Notes: generated by a model from the letters alone, not told the origin. 64,000 bases of DNA from Odiellus spinosus (GCA_963920705.1 OY987232.1:16059726-16123725); one strand, 5' to 3'. Counted from the first letter of the stretch, positions 13,001-24,806 are shown. Numbers and translations: made by a program.

Positions 13001-16000
13001 ATCTAACATAAATACACATGACCTTAATTTCAGTATGATACAAAATACATTTTGCAAGCTAAATCAAGGCAAAATAGTTCTATGTTCTTGTACTAATCCA
13101 TCACGAAACATGTACCTCATTCTAAATAAAAATTGGGGTTACTCAAGTCAAGGAGGATTAGACAAGGAGAGGAAATGTGGGGCTGCGTTGAGTTAGAGAG
13201 AGTAGAGCCAACCTCCCACTCGGGTGGAAAGGGGGGATAGGAAATTCTCGAGGTAAACTGTTGTCACGTGGTCGCTAGCTAGCGCGTCTCATAAAGGATT
13301 CGTTTTACCCACGCGACAACATTTTACCACGAAACGTCTCTACCCCCGTTCTCCCAGAGTGGGAGTTTAGGCCGACGCAGTAGGAACCGCGCCGTCCCCA
13401 CATTTCTTCTCCTTGTCTAATCCTCCTTGCTCAAGTTGAGACGAAACAAAACTTTTAACTTAATACAAGGCTTAATTTTTAACACAATAATTTATCGCAA
13501 CGAAGTATAGAAACTCAAAGAGAGAGTGAAAAGGGTGTAAATTAATTTTTAGTCATTCCAACAACCAAAATTAAAATAACTCAACATTTGAATAATTCAA
13601 ATATTTCCAGAAGCCGATGAAACCCTCCTTTGAAGTCTACTACTCTAATGTTCGATATAGCGCTCCTCTCTGTATGGGTAGAATTCTCAATTTTACGAGA
13701 TCTGAGGGGTCCTACTTCATACCCCCCTGTCTACGGAAAATTGGAAATTCTCTCTCTCCACAAACGACGACGTTTTTTTGACGAACTCCAAGGCTGCTAG
13801 AGATATTCGCTCGACGAACTCCCGCTCCGAAAATATCTACCGTTAGGAGGCGTACGAATCGCGATTTTTTAAACTAATCCATACAGAGAGGGGTAGACAA
13901 GACCCGGGAGTAATAGACTTCAAAGGAGGGTTTCATCGGCTTCTGATATTTCTTATAGCAAAATAGGCTTAGTTGGATTCATGTGGATCATGAATTTCTT
14001 CGCATTGATTGGTTAGAGACTAATCGAATGTTATTGGAAGAATTCTCACGAAGATCTCGCCTTAACGACGAGCCTTTGTTCATTGGTCGCTGACTCTTCA
14101 ATGCGAAGAAATTCAGGATCTAAGCCTATTTTGACTTTAAGTTTTAAATTTATTTCTAGTTTAATATTTGTTGGTAATTTTTTTTTACTACACCCTGCCT
14201 TTATTGGTAGAGGCGAGTCACATCATAATAAACTTATATTATAGGCACGTGTGCACGGGTTCGTCTGCTCATCAGCAATTAATCGTTTCCGCTTGAAAGA
14301 CATGGGTGTCCTTGTCGAATTATACCCACACTAAAGTAGGTTACGGGCCAGAAGCACCCTTTTTTGAATATATTTGTAAAACACTTTCACTCTGCTAAAA
14401 CTAAAAAAAAACTTTAAACATAACTTTCCATGGCGATAGATTTAAATAACCAGAGACTTAAAGGGAGAATCAACCTAATAACAAGTGTTTTAAGCCTAAT
14501 CCACCAATAAAACAATTTAAAAACAAATATTAAACTAGAAATAAATTTAAAACTTACCCGGAAAAATAGGCTTAGCTGAATTCATCAAGATCTTGAATTT
14601 CTTCACATTGAAGAGTCAGCGACCAATCAAACGTTATTGGAAGTCTGACCTTAAGATCTCGCCTTAACTACAAGCCTTTGTTCATTGGTCGCTGACCCTT
14701 CAATGCGAAGATATTCAGGATCTCCATGAATCCAGCTAAGCCTATTTTCAGGGTAAGTTTTAAATTTAATATTGGTTAGTAATTTTTTTTTTTACCGGTG
14801 GTAGATGGATTATAAAATTTTACACCTCTGGGTTGAAATTAAAAAAAAATTATATATATTAATTTTTACCTACACATGATAAGTGTAATTAACGATAAAA
14901 TTCAAATAAAAGGTAAAAGTTAATAGAAATAAAGTTTGATCAGCTAATATAATTGGGAAAAAATATTTATATGTTGCAATAAATGTAACGGTGTTTTGTT
15001 AAATTGAATATTTGAATAGCAGCTATATAAATAATAAAACCAAGAATTCATTCAGGTTCCATAAGAATATGGGAGGGCCGCGATTCAATAACCATCCTCC
15101 CAAACTTTGTAGCAAAAGTTCGTCCGCTTCGAATCGATTTTTCAAGTAAATCACTCCTGACATCTATTATTAACCCGCGCCACTAACGACCTTGACATAA
15201 TATTTTGGGTAATAAAAATGGAGCCGACCGAAAAAAGATCTAAGCGTACAAATGTTGCGAAAATTGCGGACGAACTTTTGTTACAAAGTTTGGGAGGATG
15301 GTACCAGAGGCTAAAGCTATGCTCCCATATTCTTATGGAACCTGAATGGATTCTTGATAAAACTACCTGCAAATGAACCACAGATAATTCAAAATTAAAG
15401 ATTATTATTCGACCGACCTTGAAGACTCGAAATATTTGGGAAATTTAATTCCATAATTAAAGTTTTATTGATAATTAACAGGGTTGCCACAGTTTTTTCA
15501 GATTCAAATTCCCTGACATTTCCAGGTTTTTCCCTGACCTTTTCCAACGATTTTCCCTGATTGTTTCAGCTAATACTATTCAATTTTTAACCTTTTTTTA
15601 TATAATTGCGTTGGCCAAACTTTTGCACGCGTATCTTTGATCTTTGTTCTAATCTATACAACAGACACGGTCAGCTTATGATAATGATTGTAATTTCCTG
15701 GCTTCTTGAAAGATATTAAAATTCCCTGACTTTTTAAAAAATCTTAAAATTCCCTGACGTTTTTGATTCATTTTCAAATTCCCCGACTTTTTCCTGTTTT
15801 CCCTGACATGTGGGAACCCTGATTAATTTAAGTCTAAGCACTTGGAAAATTAATTAAGGCCTAATATTTAGAAAATTGTTAATTGAAACCTGATTATGAT
15901 TTATTTATTAGCATCTTGAAAAATTATAGTTTAATTAATTTACGAATAAATTTCCTAAAAAGGCATTAAAATATCTTAAAATTTTAATTACAATTAGTCG

Positions 16001-19000
16001 ATAATAATTAGTATATTAATCAGTTTAATTAATTGATTATTTTCTACAAATTATTGGGTAAAATCATCTCTAATAAAATTGTCCAATCAATTTCTTTCTA
16101 ATCAGAACTTAATATTAATTTAAACTAAATATAAATTAGTAATTACCATTAAATATAAATCAAATAACCATACATTAATTAATTAAAAATAAATATATTT
16201 CGTTTTACTAATAGATTAAATTTAAATTCGATTTAAAATAAATTAAAATGGTATTTAAAAAATAATTAAATATGGAAGGTCGATTAGGAGGTGTTAATTT
16301 TTAATCTACATTGAAATTCAATCAAATCCAGAGCGTTGGCAAATAACCCCTTGTTGTTGAGTCAATGGTATTTCGTTTCCGGCCTGAGGCTCAATATGAC
16401 TAATACTATAAATACATTTAGAAGGTCGAAAACTGTTTGATTGATAAGCGATGACGTATTATTTGATGGTCATAGCATCGCAATTAATAAATATTTAATA
16501 TGATGGTGAAAAAAATGGTGTGAATTACGTGTCTGTGAGTCATCGAACTTGGCGCCTTCAAATAATTTTTTATTGTTTCCGATGTGATTAATAATAATGC
16601 TAATTTATTTCCGACGAGGAAAAAAGGAGATTAGAGGTTAATTATTTAGAACTTGTTCCGGAAAAAATAAAACTATTTTCACTATTTAAAACTCATTTGA
16701 ACTTATTTTCAAATTCTAAGACTTTTTGGGGTAATTTTCAAATTCCTGGATTTTTCCCTGACCTTTTGGGCCAATTTATAAATTCCCTGACTTTTCCCTG
16801 ACCGTTTAGGGCAATTTTCAAATTCCCTGATTTTTCCACTGACCTTTTGGAGCTATTTTCAAATTCCCTGACCTTTTGGGGCAATTTTCAAATTCCCTGA
16901 TTTTCCCACTGACCTATTGGGGCTATTTTAAAATTCCCTGACCGTTTGGGGCAATAATCAAATTCCCTGATTTTCCCACTGACCTTTTGTGACTATTTTC
17001 AAATTCCGTGACCTTTTGGGGCAATTTTCAAATTCCCTGATTTTTTCCACTGACCTTTAGGGCTATTTTCAAATTCCCTGACCTTTTGGGGCAATTTTCA
17101 AATTCCTTGATTTTCCCACTGACCTTTTTGGGGCTATTTTCAAATTCCCTGACTTTTCCACTGACCTTTTTGGGGCTATTTTCAAATTCCCTGACTTTTC
17201 CCTGACCTTTTGGGGTTATTTTCAAATTCCCTGACTTTTTTCTGACCTTTCGGCCATTTTTTTAAATATTCTAGAAAATTCCAGAAAAGTCTGGGGAGCT
17301 CTATAAAACTCTGGAAAGTGCTTGAAAGTTCTAGAAAGGTTTGACCAAAGTTCTGAAAAAATCTAGAAAATTCTAGAAAAATCTGGAAAATTCTAGAAAA
17401 ATCTGGAAAATTCTAGAAAAATCTGGAAAAATCTGGAAAATTCTAGAAAAAATCTGAAAAATTCTAGAAAAATCTGAAAAATTCTAGAAAAATCTGGAAA
17501 ATTCTAGAAAAATCTGGAAAATTCTAGAAAAATCTGGAAAAATCTGAAAAATTCTAGAAAAATCTGAAAAATCTGGAAAATTCTAGAAAAAAATCTGAAA
17601 AATTCTGGAAAATTCTAGAAAAATCTGAAAAATTCTAGAAAATTCTAGTAAAATCTGGAAAAATCTGAAAAAATCTAGAAAATTATGAAAAATTCTAGAA
17701 AATTGCTGTGGTAAATGCTAGGGGTAAAAATAAAAAAAAAATGTCGTATTTAGTTGTATTGACGTCATCTCGGTGTATTTTTAACCCCCTATCCATTTAT
17801 TTTTGTATTTATTTAACGAACACAAATTAAAATTAAAAATGTTTCTATTAATTGATAAGTTTCAACGCCATAGATCTATTACTTAAATCTCTCTTAAACT
17901 TGGCATAAACAAATTAATTTCAACCACTGGTTATTTCATAACGATCATGAAAAGTTTGAAAACCTAGGTTTAATGTTTAAGTGTAAAATCGTGTATATAT
18001 TTTTTTGGATATAAATTCCTGAGATGAAGGTTATTAGCAATTAGAAATATGATTCTTACTACAGGTTTATATTCTTAAAAATACTTATGACGACATCATT
18101 GAAACTTACGTACGTTATATGACGCCTAAAAACTGGTTTTCAATAGAGAAAAATTGACATTGGGAAGATTTTAAACTTTTTCTTTATCAAATTAAGATTT
18201 GAGCGAGTAATAACATAAAAAATGCTGTTGAGGCAACGAAAACCCAATGAAGTGTAAAAACCACATCTTGCCTGCTCAAATCTGACATTGATATAGTTTC
18301 AATGCTGTAAATTGAAAAACCCTGAACTTTTTTAAAGGGAAACTTGGATGAGCTTGGAATTCATATAATTTTTATTAATTGGATAAAATCTACTAAATTC
18401 TGATGTATATATTCTGTTTGACTAAAAATATACTATTTTTCGAGTTAACTTATCCGAAGATAAGTAAAGAACATAATCCGTTTTATCCAAAAATGGCAAC
18501 TTATCTTAGAATATTATAGACGTTATACGTTCGGATAAAAAAATTCAAAATTTATTTTCGTGAAAAATAACGAATAAAAAGATGATTTAAAATCTTAGTT
18601 TCGTCGTTTTATTTCTATTCTTCGAATTAAAAGTCAATTTGAAATATTGTTTCTTATATTTTAAGACTAATTCTGGAAACGCGAATGTTTCTTATCCATC
18701 GTTATACGTTTGAATACGAGTAATTTGTAGATAGATAAAGCGCCAAACGTTTATCTTCGGGTAAACCTTTTAACAATTATACGAATATACAAATTTCATT
18801 GTTTTAGTTACAAACAATTTTAACCGAAAATAAAATATCTGAAAATATACGAATAACAGAAGATAATGGATCGATCCGATTCTGAGCTCTACTCCAAGCA
18901 CACTAGAATTACGTTAATTTATATACCATATTTGTACAGAAAACTAAAAGGTATTTGTAATAGCATAGGGAACAATGGAACTTAAGTAAACTGTAGCATT

Positions 19001-22000
19001 ATAAACCTGTATATTTATCACCCCATATTTTATCGTAAACCTATAGCTGTATAAAATACCAGACCCATTATTATAAAAACATTCAGAATTCACTATGTAG
19101 AACATGATCTACTTTCCAACAGTTACTGTTGTCTGATGTCTGTATAAAATCAGAAGCCGATGAAACCCTCCTTTGAAGTCTACTACTCCAATGTTCGATA
19201 TAGCGCTCCTTTCTGTATGGGTAAAATTCCCAATTTTACGAGTTAGAAGGGGTCCTACTTCATCCCCCCTGTCTACGGAAAATTGGAAATTCTCTCTCTC
19301 CACAAACGACGACGTTTTTTGGACGAACTCCAAGGCTGCTAGAGATATTCGCTCGACGAACTCCCGCTCCGAAAACATCTACCGTTAGGAGGCGTACGAA
19401 TCGCGCCTTTTGAGAATAACCCATACAGAGAGGGGTAGACAAGACCCGGGAGTAATAGACTTCAAAGGAGGGTTTCATCGGCTTCTGATAAAATCTAATG
19501 GTTTAAATGCGTGTTAACTGCAATTTATGGCTAAGTTTAACTGAAGCTATTTTAAATGGAGAATGCAAGCTAACAACAAGTGGTTTTTCCATCGATTCCT
19601 TATCGTTTAAATAGGCCTAATCTACCAGTGTAATAATTTACGAACAAATATTAAACTAGAAATAAATTTAAGGCTTAGCTGGATTCATGGAGATTTGAAG
19701 TCTCGTCTTAACGAGAAGCCTTCATTGATTGGTCGCTGACTTTTTAATGTGAAGAAAATCAGGATCTCCATGAATCCAGCTAAGACTATTTTCAGGGTAA
19801 GTTTTAAATTTATTTCTAGTTTAATATTTGTTTGTAATTTTGTTTACTGGTGGATTAGGCCTAAAACGCTTTTTGTTAGGTTGCATTCTCCCTTTGCGGA
19901 AACGTTACAGTAGTTGAAGAGTTTTGTCTGTTTCTATGGAAAAACAAACCACTACAGAAAGATATGTACAATATAAAATAAACATATGTTTAAAGCTTAT
20001 TTTTGCTCGCGAAATAAGATAAATTAATGAATTCAGGGATGGAAATAAGAATTATTTCTTTTTTGGACAATTGTCCAGTAAATTCAGTTCACAAATTCAA
20101 AGTTAATGGACATTTTTAAATTGCTAGAGCTGCCTTATATCTTATTGGACAAATGTCCAGTGACTCCCTCTCGAAAATGAAAAGATCTGAGACATTTAGA
20201 AACATTATCGGACACTGTCCAGTATCCCGCGCTTATTTCCGTTCCTGTTACACACGGAATGACGTCAATACGCATAAATACGACCTAATTCATTATTTTT
20301 CTGTAACCAGTTCAAGAAAAATCGTGTTTCTTCAATTAATTAACTAAAAAATGGAATTCTTCCAAAACAAAATATGGTTCTTCTCGGTAATCTTACTAAT
20401 AATTATGATATCATTATTAAACTAGCTCATCTTTAGAAAATTTAAACCTTTTTTTTTAAATTTTATTTCAACACCATCTTCTTATAGTTGATGTACCCAG
20501 ATGACAACATGCGATTTAAATGTAAATTTACTCATTTTCAATTCGAGACGATGTTAATGTGATGAAATTGATGACACCATTATCTTTCAACATCATATTT
20601 CAATTTCCAAAGTTCCGATGCTAAGCCTTGGCTGCCTAGCTCGGTGAACTAGGCTAGCACGATCTGTATTTTTTTTTTTTATATTCGCGGCTGTTCTTGT
20701 CGCCAATCACGAGCGAGTACGCGTATTTTAAAAATACGCGTACTCGCTCGTGATTGGCGACTAGATCAGACGGGAATATTAAAAAAAAATACGGCTCGTG
20801 CTCGCCTAGTTCGCCGAGCTAGGCAGCCAAGGCTTAGCATCGGAACTTTGGAAATTGATTATAAAATAAGGAAATATTTTTGGTGAGTTATATTATTGTT
20901 TTTCTCATTATTTTAGCATTCTTAATCGATTAAAAATAGGTTGTTCTGGCCTTTCATTCTCCCTTTTAAGTTTAAAATAAATTTTTATATTAAAATATAT
21001 ATTAATTACTATAGGAAACTGGTTTTCGGGTTGAAATTTTAGTCTATTTGAAGGTTGAAACGCAGGTTGTAGAGGTACTAAGGACGCCAAGATTGTTTTA
21101 CTACACTTATAAACTTTTTCGTGGGAAATTCATGGGAAACGACATAAAAATATCGCGAACGAGCCTTGCCTGTTTTTAAGAATATCACCGGAAACTCTAC
21201 CAACCCACAGTGGAGATACCGACAATTTTATTCAGGTCACAAAACCATAAAAAGAAAAATTAAAGCGAAGCTGTACACTTAATCAAGAGGTTTGGGTTAG
21301 ACAATTATTAATAACAAAAGTCCATAAAAGTAAACAACACCCCGTAGCTTAATATTATCAGCAAAGGTATAGTTTTACCAAGAATCCATTCAGGTTCCAT
21401 AAGAATATGGGAGCCTAGCTTTAGCCTCTGGTACCATCCTCCCAAACTTAGTAACAAAAGTTCGTCTGCAATTTTCGCAACATTTGTACGCTTAGATCTT
21501 TTTTCGGTCGGCTCCATTTTTATTACCCAAATTATTATGTCAAGGTCGTTAGTGGCGCGGGTTAATAATAGATGTCAGGAGCGATTTACTTGAAAAATCG
21601 ATTCGAAGCGGACGAACTTTTGCTACAAAGTTTGGGAGGATGGTTATTGAATCGCGACCCTCCCATATTCTTATGGAACCTGAATGGATTCTTGGTTTTA
21701 CAGCATAGTTCATCACTTAAAAATCGACAAAAAAGTCATCACCCCTGTCTGGCTCGAGTGGTTTGGACTCTTCCTCGATATTTTGAGTCTGGAGAGGGGG
21801 ACGGAATTTAGGCGGGCCGCGCTTTCCTCCCAACTCGGCGGAATTTCTCCTTAAGTTAAGTTGTAAACAAAGATATTAAAAGTTTAAACTCATACAAAAA
21901 CCGAATAAATTAAATTTGATACTAATTAATTAATAACGGATCAAAATGATTAATACCAAATTAAAATTGATGATATTGGAATAAAACTGAATATAATAAA

Positions 22001-24182
22001 TTAAAATTAATTTAAATAGATTAAATTTGAAAGGAAAATTATCGTAATTAAAACTATAATTAATAAGATCAAATTAAAATTGATTTTAATGAAATAAAAC
22101 TGACCTTAATTAATTTTAATTAATTTAAATTGATTAAATTTTAAAATTATCGTAATTAAAACTTATTAAAATATATCAAATTAAAATTAATTAATTTTAA
22201 CTGAAACTTGTAGAACGTGTAATTAAATTTAATTAAAATTTATATAATATTTCCGGAATTAATTAATTAATTAGTATTTAAATTGGGGATGAATCTACGA
22301 ATCCATAATTATATAGAAGAGTTGAGTCAATTTTTTATTCAATTTCGCTTACTCATGAATGTCTTGTAGTGTAATTAAGCTAGATGTTAATAACTTTGGT
22401 GGAAACTCTAATTAAACTTGTGTTTCACTAACAAGTAAGAATAATTAGATTACTACAGACTAAACAGACAAAGTTGAAAGGTTGACTCATCATACTCTTG
22501 TATTTGAGAGTGAAAGGTACGAAACCAAAAAAAAAATTTAAGGAACCACCCCGGAGGTTCTTACGCAACCTTTATGAGGGTGGGTTCACTTTTAGTTAGT
22601 GTGAAATTGTTCATTCAAGCGTATGACACCCACCATGACTACATGAGGTCATCCCAGGCTAATGATCCCCAAATTATGTATCAATTTAGTCTCATTTACA
22701 ATCAGTGACAATTAGGGGTATTTGAATTTTCTTAGACGTATTTTAAATTTTCTTAGAGGTATTTTAAATTTCCTTAGAGGTATTTTAAATTTTCTTAGAG
22801 GTATTTTAAATTTTCTTAGAGGTATTTTAAATTTCCTGAGAGATATTTTAAATTTTCTTAGAGGTATTTTAAATTTTCTTAGAGGTATTTTAAATTTTCT
22901 TAGAGGTATTTTAAATTTCCTTAGAGGTATTTTAAATTTCCTGAGAGATATTTTAAATTTTCTTAGAGGTATTTTAAATTTTCTTAGAGGTATTTTAAAT
23001 TTCCTTAGAGATATTTTAAATTTCCTTAGAGGCATTTTAAATTTCCTTAGAGGTATTTTAAATTTCCTTAGAGGTATTTTAAATTTCCTGAGAGATATTT
23101 TAAATTTTCTTAGAGGTATTTTAAATTTTCTTAGAGGTATTTTAAATTTTCTTAGAGGTATTTTAAATTTCCTTAGAGATATTTTAAATTTTCTTAGAGG
23201 TATTTTAAATTTTCTTAGAGGTATTTTAAATTTTCTTAGAGGCATTTTAAATTTTCTTAGGGGTATTTTAAATTTTCTTAGAGTTATTTTAAATTATCCT
23301 AGAGGTATTTTAAATTTTCTTAGAGGTATTTTAAATTTTCTTAGAGGTATTTTAAATTTTCTTAGAGGTATTTTTAATTTTCTTAGAGGTGTTTTAAATT
23401 TCCTTAGAGATATTTTAAATTTCCTTAGAGGTATTTTAAATTTTCTTAGAGGTATTTTAAATTTCCTTAGAGGTATTTTAAATTTTCTTAGAGGTATTTT
23501 AAATTTCCTTAGAGGTATTTTAAATTTCCTTAGAGATATTTTACATTTCCTTAGAGGTATTTCAAATTTTCTTAGAGGTAGTTAAAATTTTCGTAGAGGT
23601 AATTTAAATTTTCTTAGAGGTATTTTCAATTTTCTTAGGGGTAATTTAAATTTCCTTAGAGATATTTTAAATTTCCTTAGAGGTATTTCAAATTTCCTTA
23701 GAGGTATTTCAAATTTCCTTAGAGGTATTTCAAATTTTCTTAGAGATATTTTAAATTTCCTTAGAGATATTTTAAATTTCCTTAGAGGTATTTCAAATTT
23801 TCTTAGAGGTATTTTAAATTTTCTTAGATATATTTTCAATTTTCTATAAATTATTTGTCGTATATAAACCCAAGTTAAAAATTTGTTTATTTTACCATGT
23901 AGGGGATATTTCGAGATTCCAAACAAAAATCATTAACCCTAATTACGGTAACTATGGAAATTAAATTACTTATAAAACCCTTCGCAATTAAGCTACAAAT
24001 TTAAATTAATTACAAATAGTAATCAATAAATTTAAATAATAAATATTAATCTAAATTAAATTCAAATATTAAATAACCCTTACCATGGCTTGAATTGCAG
24101 ATTTGCTATCAGCTTGAACGTTAGTCGCACTGAGAATAACAATTAATGCCAATAAAAGGCAAAATACTGAATTAACCACCAT
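6944..24182 (-). CDS. Mmp1: Matrix metalloproteinase, N-terminal part (three coding exons; catalytic exons beyond left edge)
   Basis: Secreted zinc endopeptidase of the matrixin family (M10A), which cuts extracellular matrix. Seen: coding exons 24182-24084, 8529-8406 and 7054-6944 join in frame through GT/AG borders (phases 0 and 1) to a 111-residue N terminus. It has a hydrophobic signal peptide (about residues 1-24), a peptidoglycan-binding-like prodomain (YLQKFGYM ... AMLDAVKDFQRFAGINVTG), the cysteine switch PRCGVRD whose Cys ligates the catalytic zinc in the zymogen, and a furin site RRRKR followed by YALQG. Known: the RYALQG junction is that of insect Mmp1 rather than Mmp2, which is the basis for the symbol. 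The donor after CTTCAGG at 6944 shows the gene continues leftward; I found no HExGHxxGxxH exon in 1-6900. Intron 1 is about 15.5 kb of satellites and MITEs; intron 2 is about 1.35 kb, mostly a 23-bp array. Family assignment is very secure, orthology fairly so. Confidence 0.9.
7200..8290. repeat. 23-bp minisatellite in metalloproteinase intron 2
   Basis: Unit TTGCCTATAGATATGTCTCG plus AAG, about 38-40 copies with decay toward both edges. Confidence 0.95.
8406..8529 (-). CDS. Mmp1: Metalloproteinase coding exon 2 (prodomain)
   Basis: Acceptor TTTTCAG, then 41 codons plus one base, then donor GTAAGT. It encodes the peptidoglycan-binding-like helices: YLQKFGYM at the start, AVKDFQRFAGINVTG at the end. 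Between the 23-bp array (left) and the 21-bp array (right). Confidence 0.92.
8656..9185. repeat. 21-bp minisatellite in metalloproteinase intron 1
   Basis: Unit ATAAATTAAATTTGTCTGTA plus C, about 25 copies, almost perfectly uniform, so recently expanded or homogenised. Because 21 is a multiple of 3, several frames stay open; none is a gene. Confidence 0.97.
9190..9540. other. Unassigned intron sequence
   Basis: AT-rich; nothing recognised. Confidence 0.5.
9541..10030. mobile_element. F9 element, second subtype, ends degraded
   Basis: CTCGGATAAATTTAAGTTAA through TTCGAACGGATAACGCGAAG to GTTATACGAATTCCGA; near-copy of 31207-31754. Confidence 0.78.
10031..10524. other. Unassigned intron sequence
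   Basis: AT-rich; nothing recognised. Confidence 0.5.
10525..10698. mobile_element. F5 right half
   Basis: CCAACTAAGCCTATTTCTC to ATTCTCCAT|TTAA; left half absent. Confidence 0.75.
10699..11139. other. Unassigned intron sequence
   Basis: AT-rich; nothing recognised. Confidence 0.5.
11140..11640. repeat. F12 element, inverted copy with internal direct duplication
   Basis: ATAATCGCCCATTTTGGAAA and CCCCGCAATCTACGTCATCA each occur twice about 205 bp apart. Confidence 0.78.
11641..11770. mobile_element. K element fragment
   Basis: CGATTTGATTCGATTTCTCG, ACTGCTTCGGGAACCAGTTT; matches 61140-61265. Confidence 0.65.
11771..12505. other. Unassigned intron sequence
   Basis: AT-rich with a few GC islands such as CGAAAGGCGGGGAGATGC near 12044; no open frame or repeat ends. 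Confidence 0.5.
12506..12601. mobile_element. K element fragment, inverted
   Basis: TTAA|AGGGACACTATACTGG, then GAAGCAGTTTCGAGAAATCG; abuts F1 copy 3. Confidence 0.65.
12602..12938 (+). mobile_element. F1 MITE copy 3, no TSD
   Basis: Full-length F1. Flanks GTAGTGT and GTTTCAT do not match, suggesting recombination or flank deletion. Lies against a K-family fragment. Confidence 0.93.
13149..13429. mobile_element. F3 MITE copy 1
   Basis: 281 bp, GC-rich relative to its surroundings, termini CAAGGAGGATTAGACAAGG and complement. Exact 7-bp TSD CTCAAGT. Contains inner inverted sequence such as GTTGTCACGTGG/ACGCGACAAC. Confidence 0.93.
13608..13945 (-). mobile_element. F1 MITE copy 4
   Basis: Full-length F1, exact 7-bp TSD ATATTTC. 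Confidence 0.95.
13955..14192. mobile_element. F5 central part
   Basis: AATAGGCTTAGTTGGATTC ... CTAAGCCTATTTTG ... TTTCTAGTTTAATATTTG; directly after F1 copy 4. Confidence 0.75.
14462..14815. mobile_element. F5 palindromic MITE
   Basis: TTAA|AGGGAGAATC start, CTAATCCACCAATAAAACA, GGCTTAGCTGAATTC and its inverted partner; right end lost. Confidence 0.85.
15041..15356. mobile_element. F2 MITE copy 1
   Basis: 316 bp, termini CAAGAATTCATTCAGGTTCC and its near complement ending GGATTCTTG. Exact 7-bp TSD ATAAAAC. Non-coding; internal sequence unrelated to F1. Confidence 0.93.
15479..15821. mobile_element. Element with CAGGGTTGCCAC termini
   Basis: CAGGGTTGCCAC ... GTGGGAACCCTG, subterminal runs of TTCCCTGAC-type repeats. 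Same design as the CAGGGTGACCACT element but different sequence. TSD unclear. The TTCCCTGAC words recur in the array at 16660-17265. Confidence 0.7.
15822..16655. other. Unassigned intron sequence
   Basis: Very AT-rich, TAATTAATT words; no gene seen. Confidence 0.5.
16660..17265. repeat. Minisatellite of TTCAAATTCCCTGAC words
   Basis: Units of about 35 bp (CCTTTTGGGGCAATTTTCAA, then ATTCCCTGA) in a partly alternating 70-bp order. Confidence 0.9.
17266..17710. repeat. 20-bp minisatellite ATTCTAGAAAAATCTGGAAA
   Basis: About 20 irregular copies directly joined to the preceding array. Words similar to the array at 62870-63490. Confidence 0.9.
17711..18348. other. Unassigned intron sequence
   Basis: No gene; an F11-like end TTAA|AGGGAAACTTGGATG occurs at about 18332. 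Confidence 0.5.
18349..18890. mobile_element. F9 element copy
   Basis: TGAGCTTGGAATTCATATAA ... CGATTCTGAGCTCT; highly similar to 1667-2208. Confidence 0.8.
19151..19487 (-). mobile_element. F1 MITE copy 5
   Basis: Full-length F1, exact 7-bp TSD ATAAAAT. Confidence 0.95.
19558..19897. mobile_element. F5 copy
   Basis: TTAA|ATGGAGAATGCAAGC to GGTTGCATTCTCCCTTTG; both palindrome halves present. Confidence 0.82.
20034..20247. mobile_element. hAT-like MITE (F7) copy 2
   Basis: CAGGGATGGAAATAAG ... CTTATTTCCGTTCCTG with the same TTGTCCAGT words; TSD no longer visible. Confidence 0.8.
20248..20592. other. Unassigned intron sequence
   Basis: Nothing recognised. Confidence 0.5.
20593..20965. mobile_element. 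F6 large hairpin element, copy 1
   Basis: Near-perfect inverted repeat: CGATGCTAAGCCTTGGCTGC ... GCAGCCAAGGCTTAGCATCG, centre ACGCGTATTTTAAAAATACGCGT. Left end truncated, right end CTTTCATTCTCCCT. Confidence 0.88.
20966..21314. other. Unassigned intron sequence
   Basis: Nothing recognised. Confidence 0.5.
21315..21850. mobile_element. F4 element, right end missing, with nested F2
   Basis: Left terminal CAAAAGTCCATAAAAGTAAAC to CAGCAAAGG, then F2, then the internal CGGGCCGCGC block; the right terminal repeat is absent. Confidence 0.8.
21379..21694. mobile_element. F2 MITE copy 2, nested in F4
   Basis: 316 bp, inverted relative to copy 1, exact 7-bp TSD GTTTTAC. It splits the F4 element at 21315-21850. 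Confidence 0.94.
21851..22719. other. Unassigned intron sequence
   Basis: AT-rich with many AATTAAAATT words to 22300, then a more balanced 400 bp without open frames. Confidence 0.5.
22720..23840. repeat. 21-bp minisatellite in metalloproteinase intron 1
   Basis: Unit AGGTATTTTAAATTTTCTTA plus G, about 53 copies, with AGAT, TTCC and TTTC variants. Long open frames on both strands follow from the 21-bp period and are not genes. Confidence 0.97.
24084..24182 (-). CDS. Mmp1: Metalloproteinase coding exon 1 (signal peptide)
   Basis: ATG at 24182-24180 opens 33 codons, MVVNSVFCLLLALIVILS then ATNVQADSKSAIQAM, followed by donor GTAAGG. The hydrophobic core and the VQA-D site look like a signal peptide. 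The exon ends in phase 0 and joins exon 2 as SAIQAM|MYLQKFGY, the usual Mmp spacing. No promoter element could be assigned upstream. Confidence 0.82.
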
Positions 24183-24660
24183 AATGTCTGATAGTAAATT
24201 GTTCCGACTTAATTTCATTATTAAATTTAATAATAATTAAATTATATTATAATACTATTAAAAAACTGTTAAATACTGATATGATTTAAGTTAAATTAAG
24301 TTAAAATTCGATGTTAAATTAAAGTACGCACTCGCGAAATAAAAATTGTTTGAAAATATCTAACTCCCATTCGACGGTCTCAAGCTTACCGAAAGAATTT
24401 TACGTTTGACTAACTATCATTCTTTTAATTTATATTTATAATATGTGATTTCCCCCCTATTAATGCATTTCCCCTTTCAAAGGGTTAAAGGAAGTCCGCT
24501 TGGAAAGATGCACGGAAGAGAGTTACGAGAGTGACGTATTAGAGATACTGAAGGGGTGTGTAACAACTAGCCAAACTAGACAGTCTTGTGAGAGCAAAAT
24601 AGTTTTAACTAATTTATATTCAATTTATTATTTCATACCCGTTTTAATTTTATTTTTCAC

Positions 24661-24806
24661 ATTTCGTCCCTCTCTCCTGACTTAAAACATCGAAGAAGAG
24701 TCCAAATCATTCGAGCAAGACAGGGGTGATGACTTTTTTAGCTATTGGGCTGATAACGAGATACGGGGCGTTGTTTACTTATATGGAATAAAGTTATAGA
24801 CTTTTG
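24661..24806. mobile_element. F4 right-end fragment
   Basis: Contains CCCTCTCTCCTGACT, GACAGGGGTGATGAC and the terminal GGGGCGTTGTTTACTT ... GACTTTTG. Upstream of the metalloproteinase start. Confidence 0.8.

Noticed and set aside
17028-17225. Lys/Gly-rich minus-strand frame (KVSGKVREFENS repeats)
   Set aside because: Tandem array translation.
22712-23926. Open frames up to 287 codons with LRGILNF or LRKFKIP repeats
   Set aside because: By-product of the 21-bp array; open on both strands, no start context, and inside an intron.
24500-24685. 61-codon plus-strand frame near the metalloproteinase start
   Set aside because: No splice sites, no homology, and its end runs into an F4 fragment.
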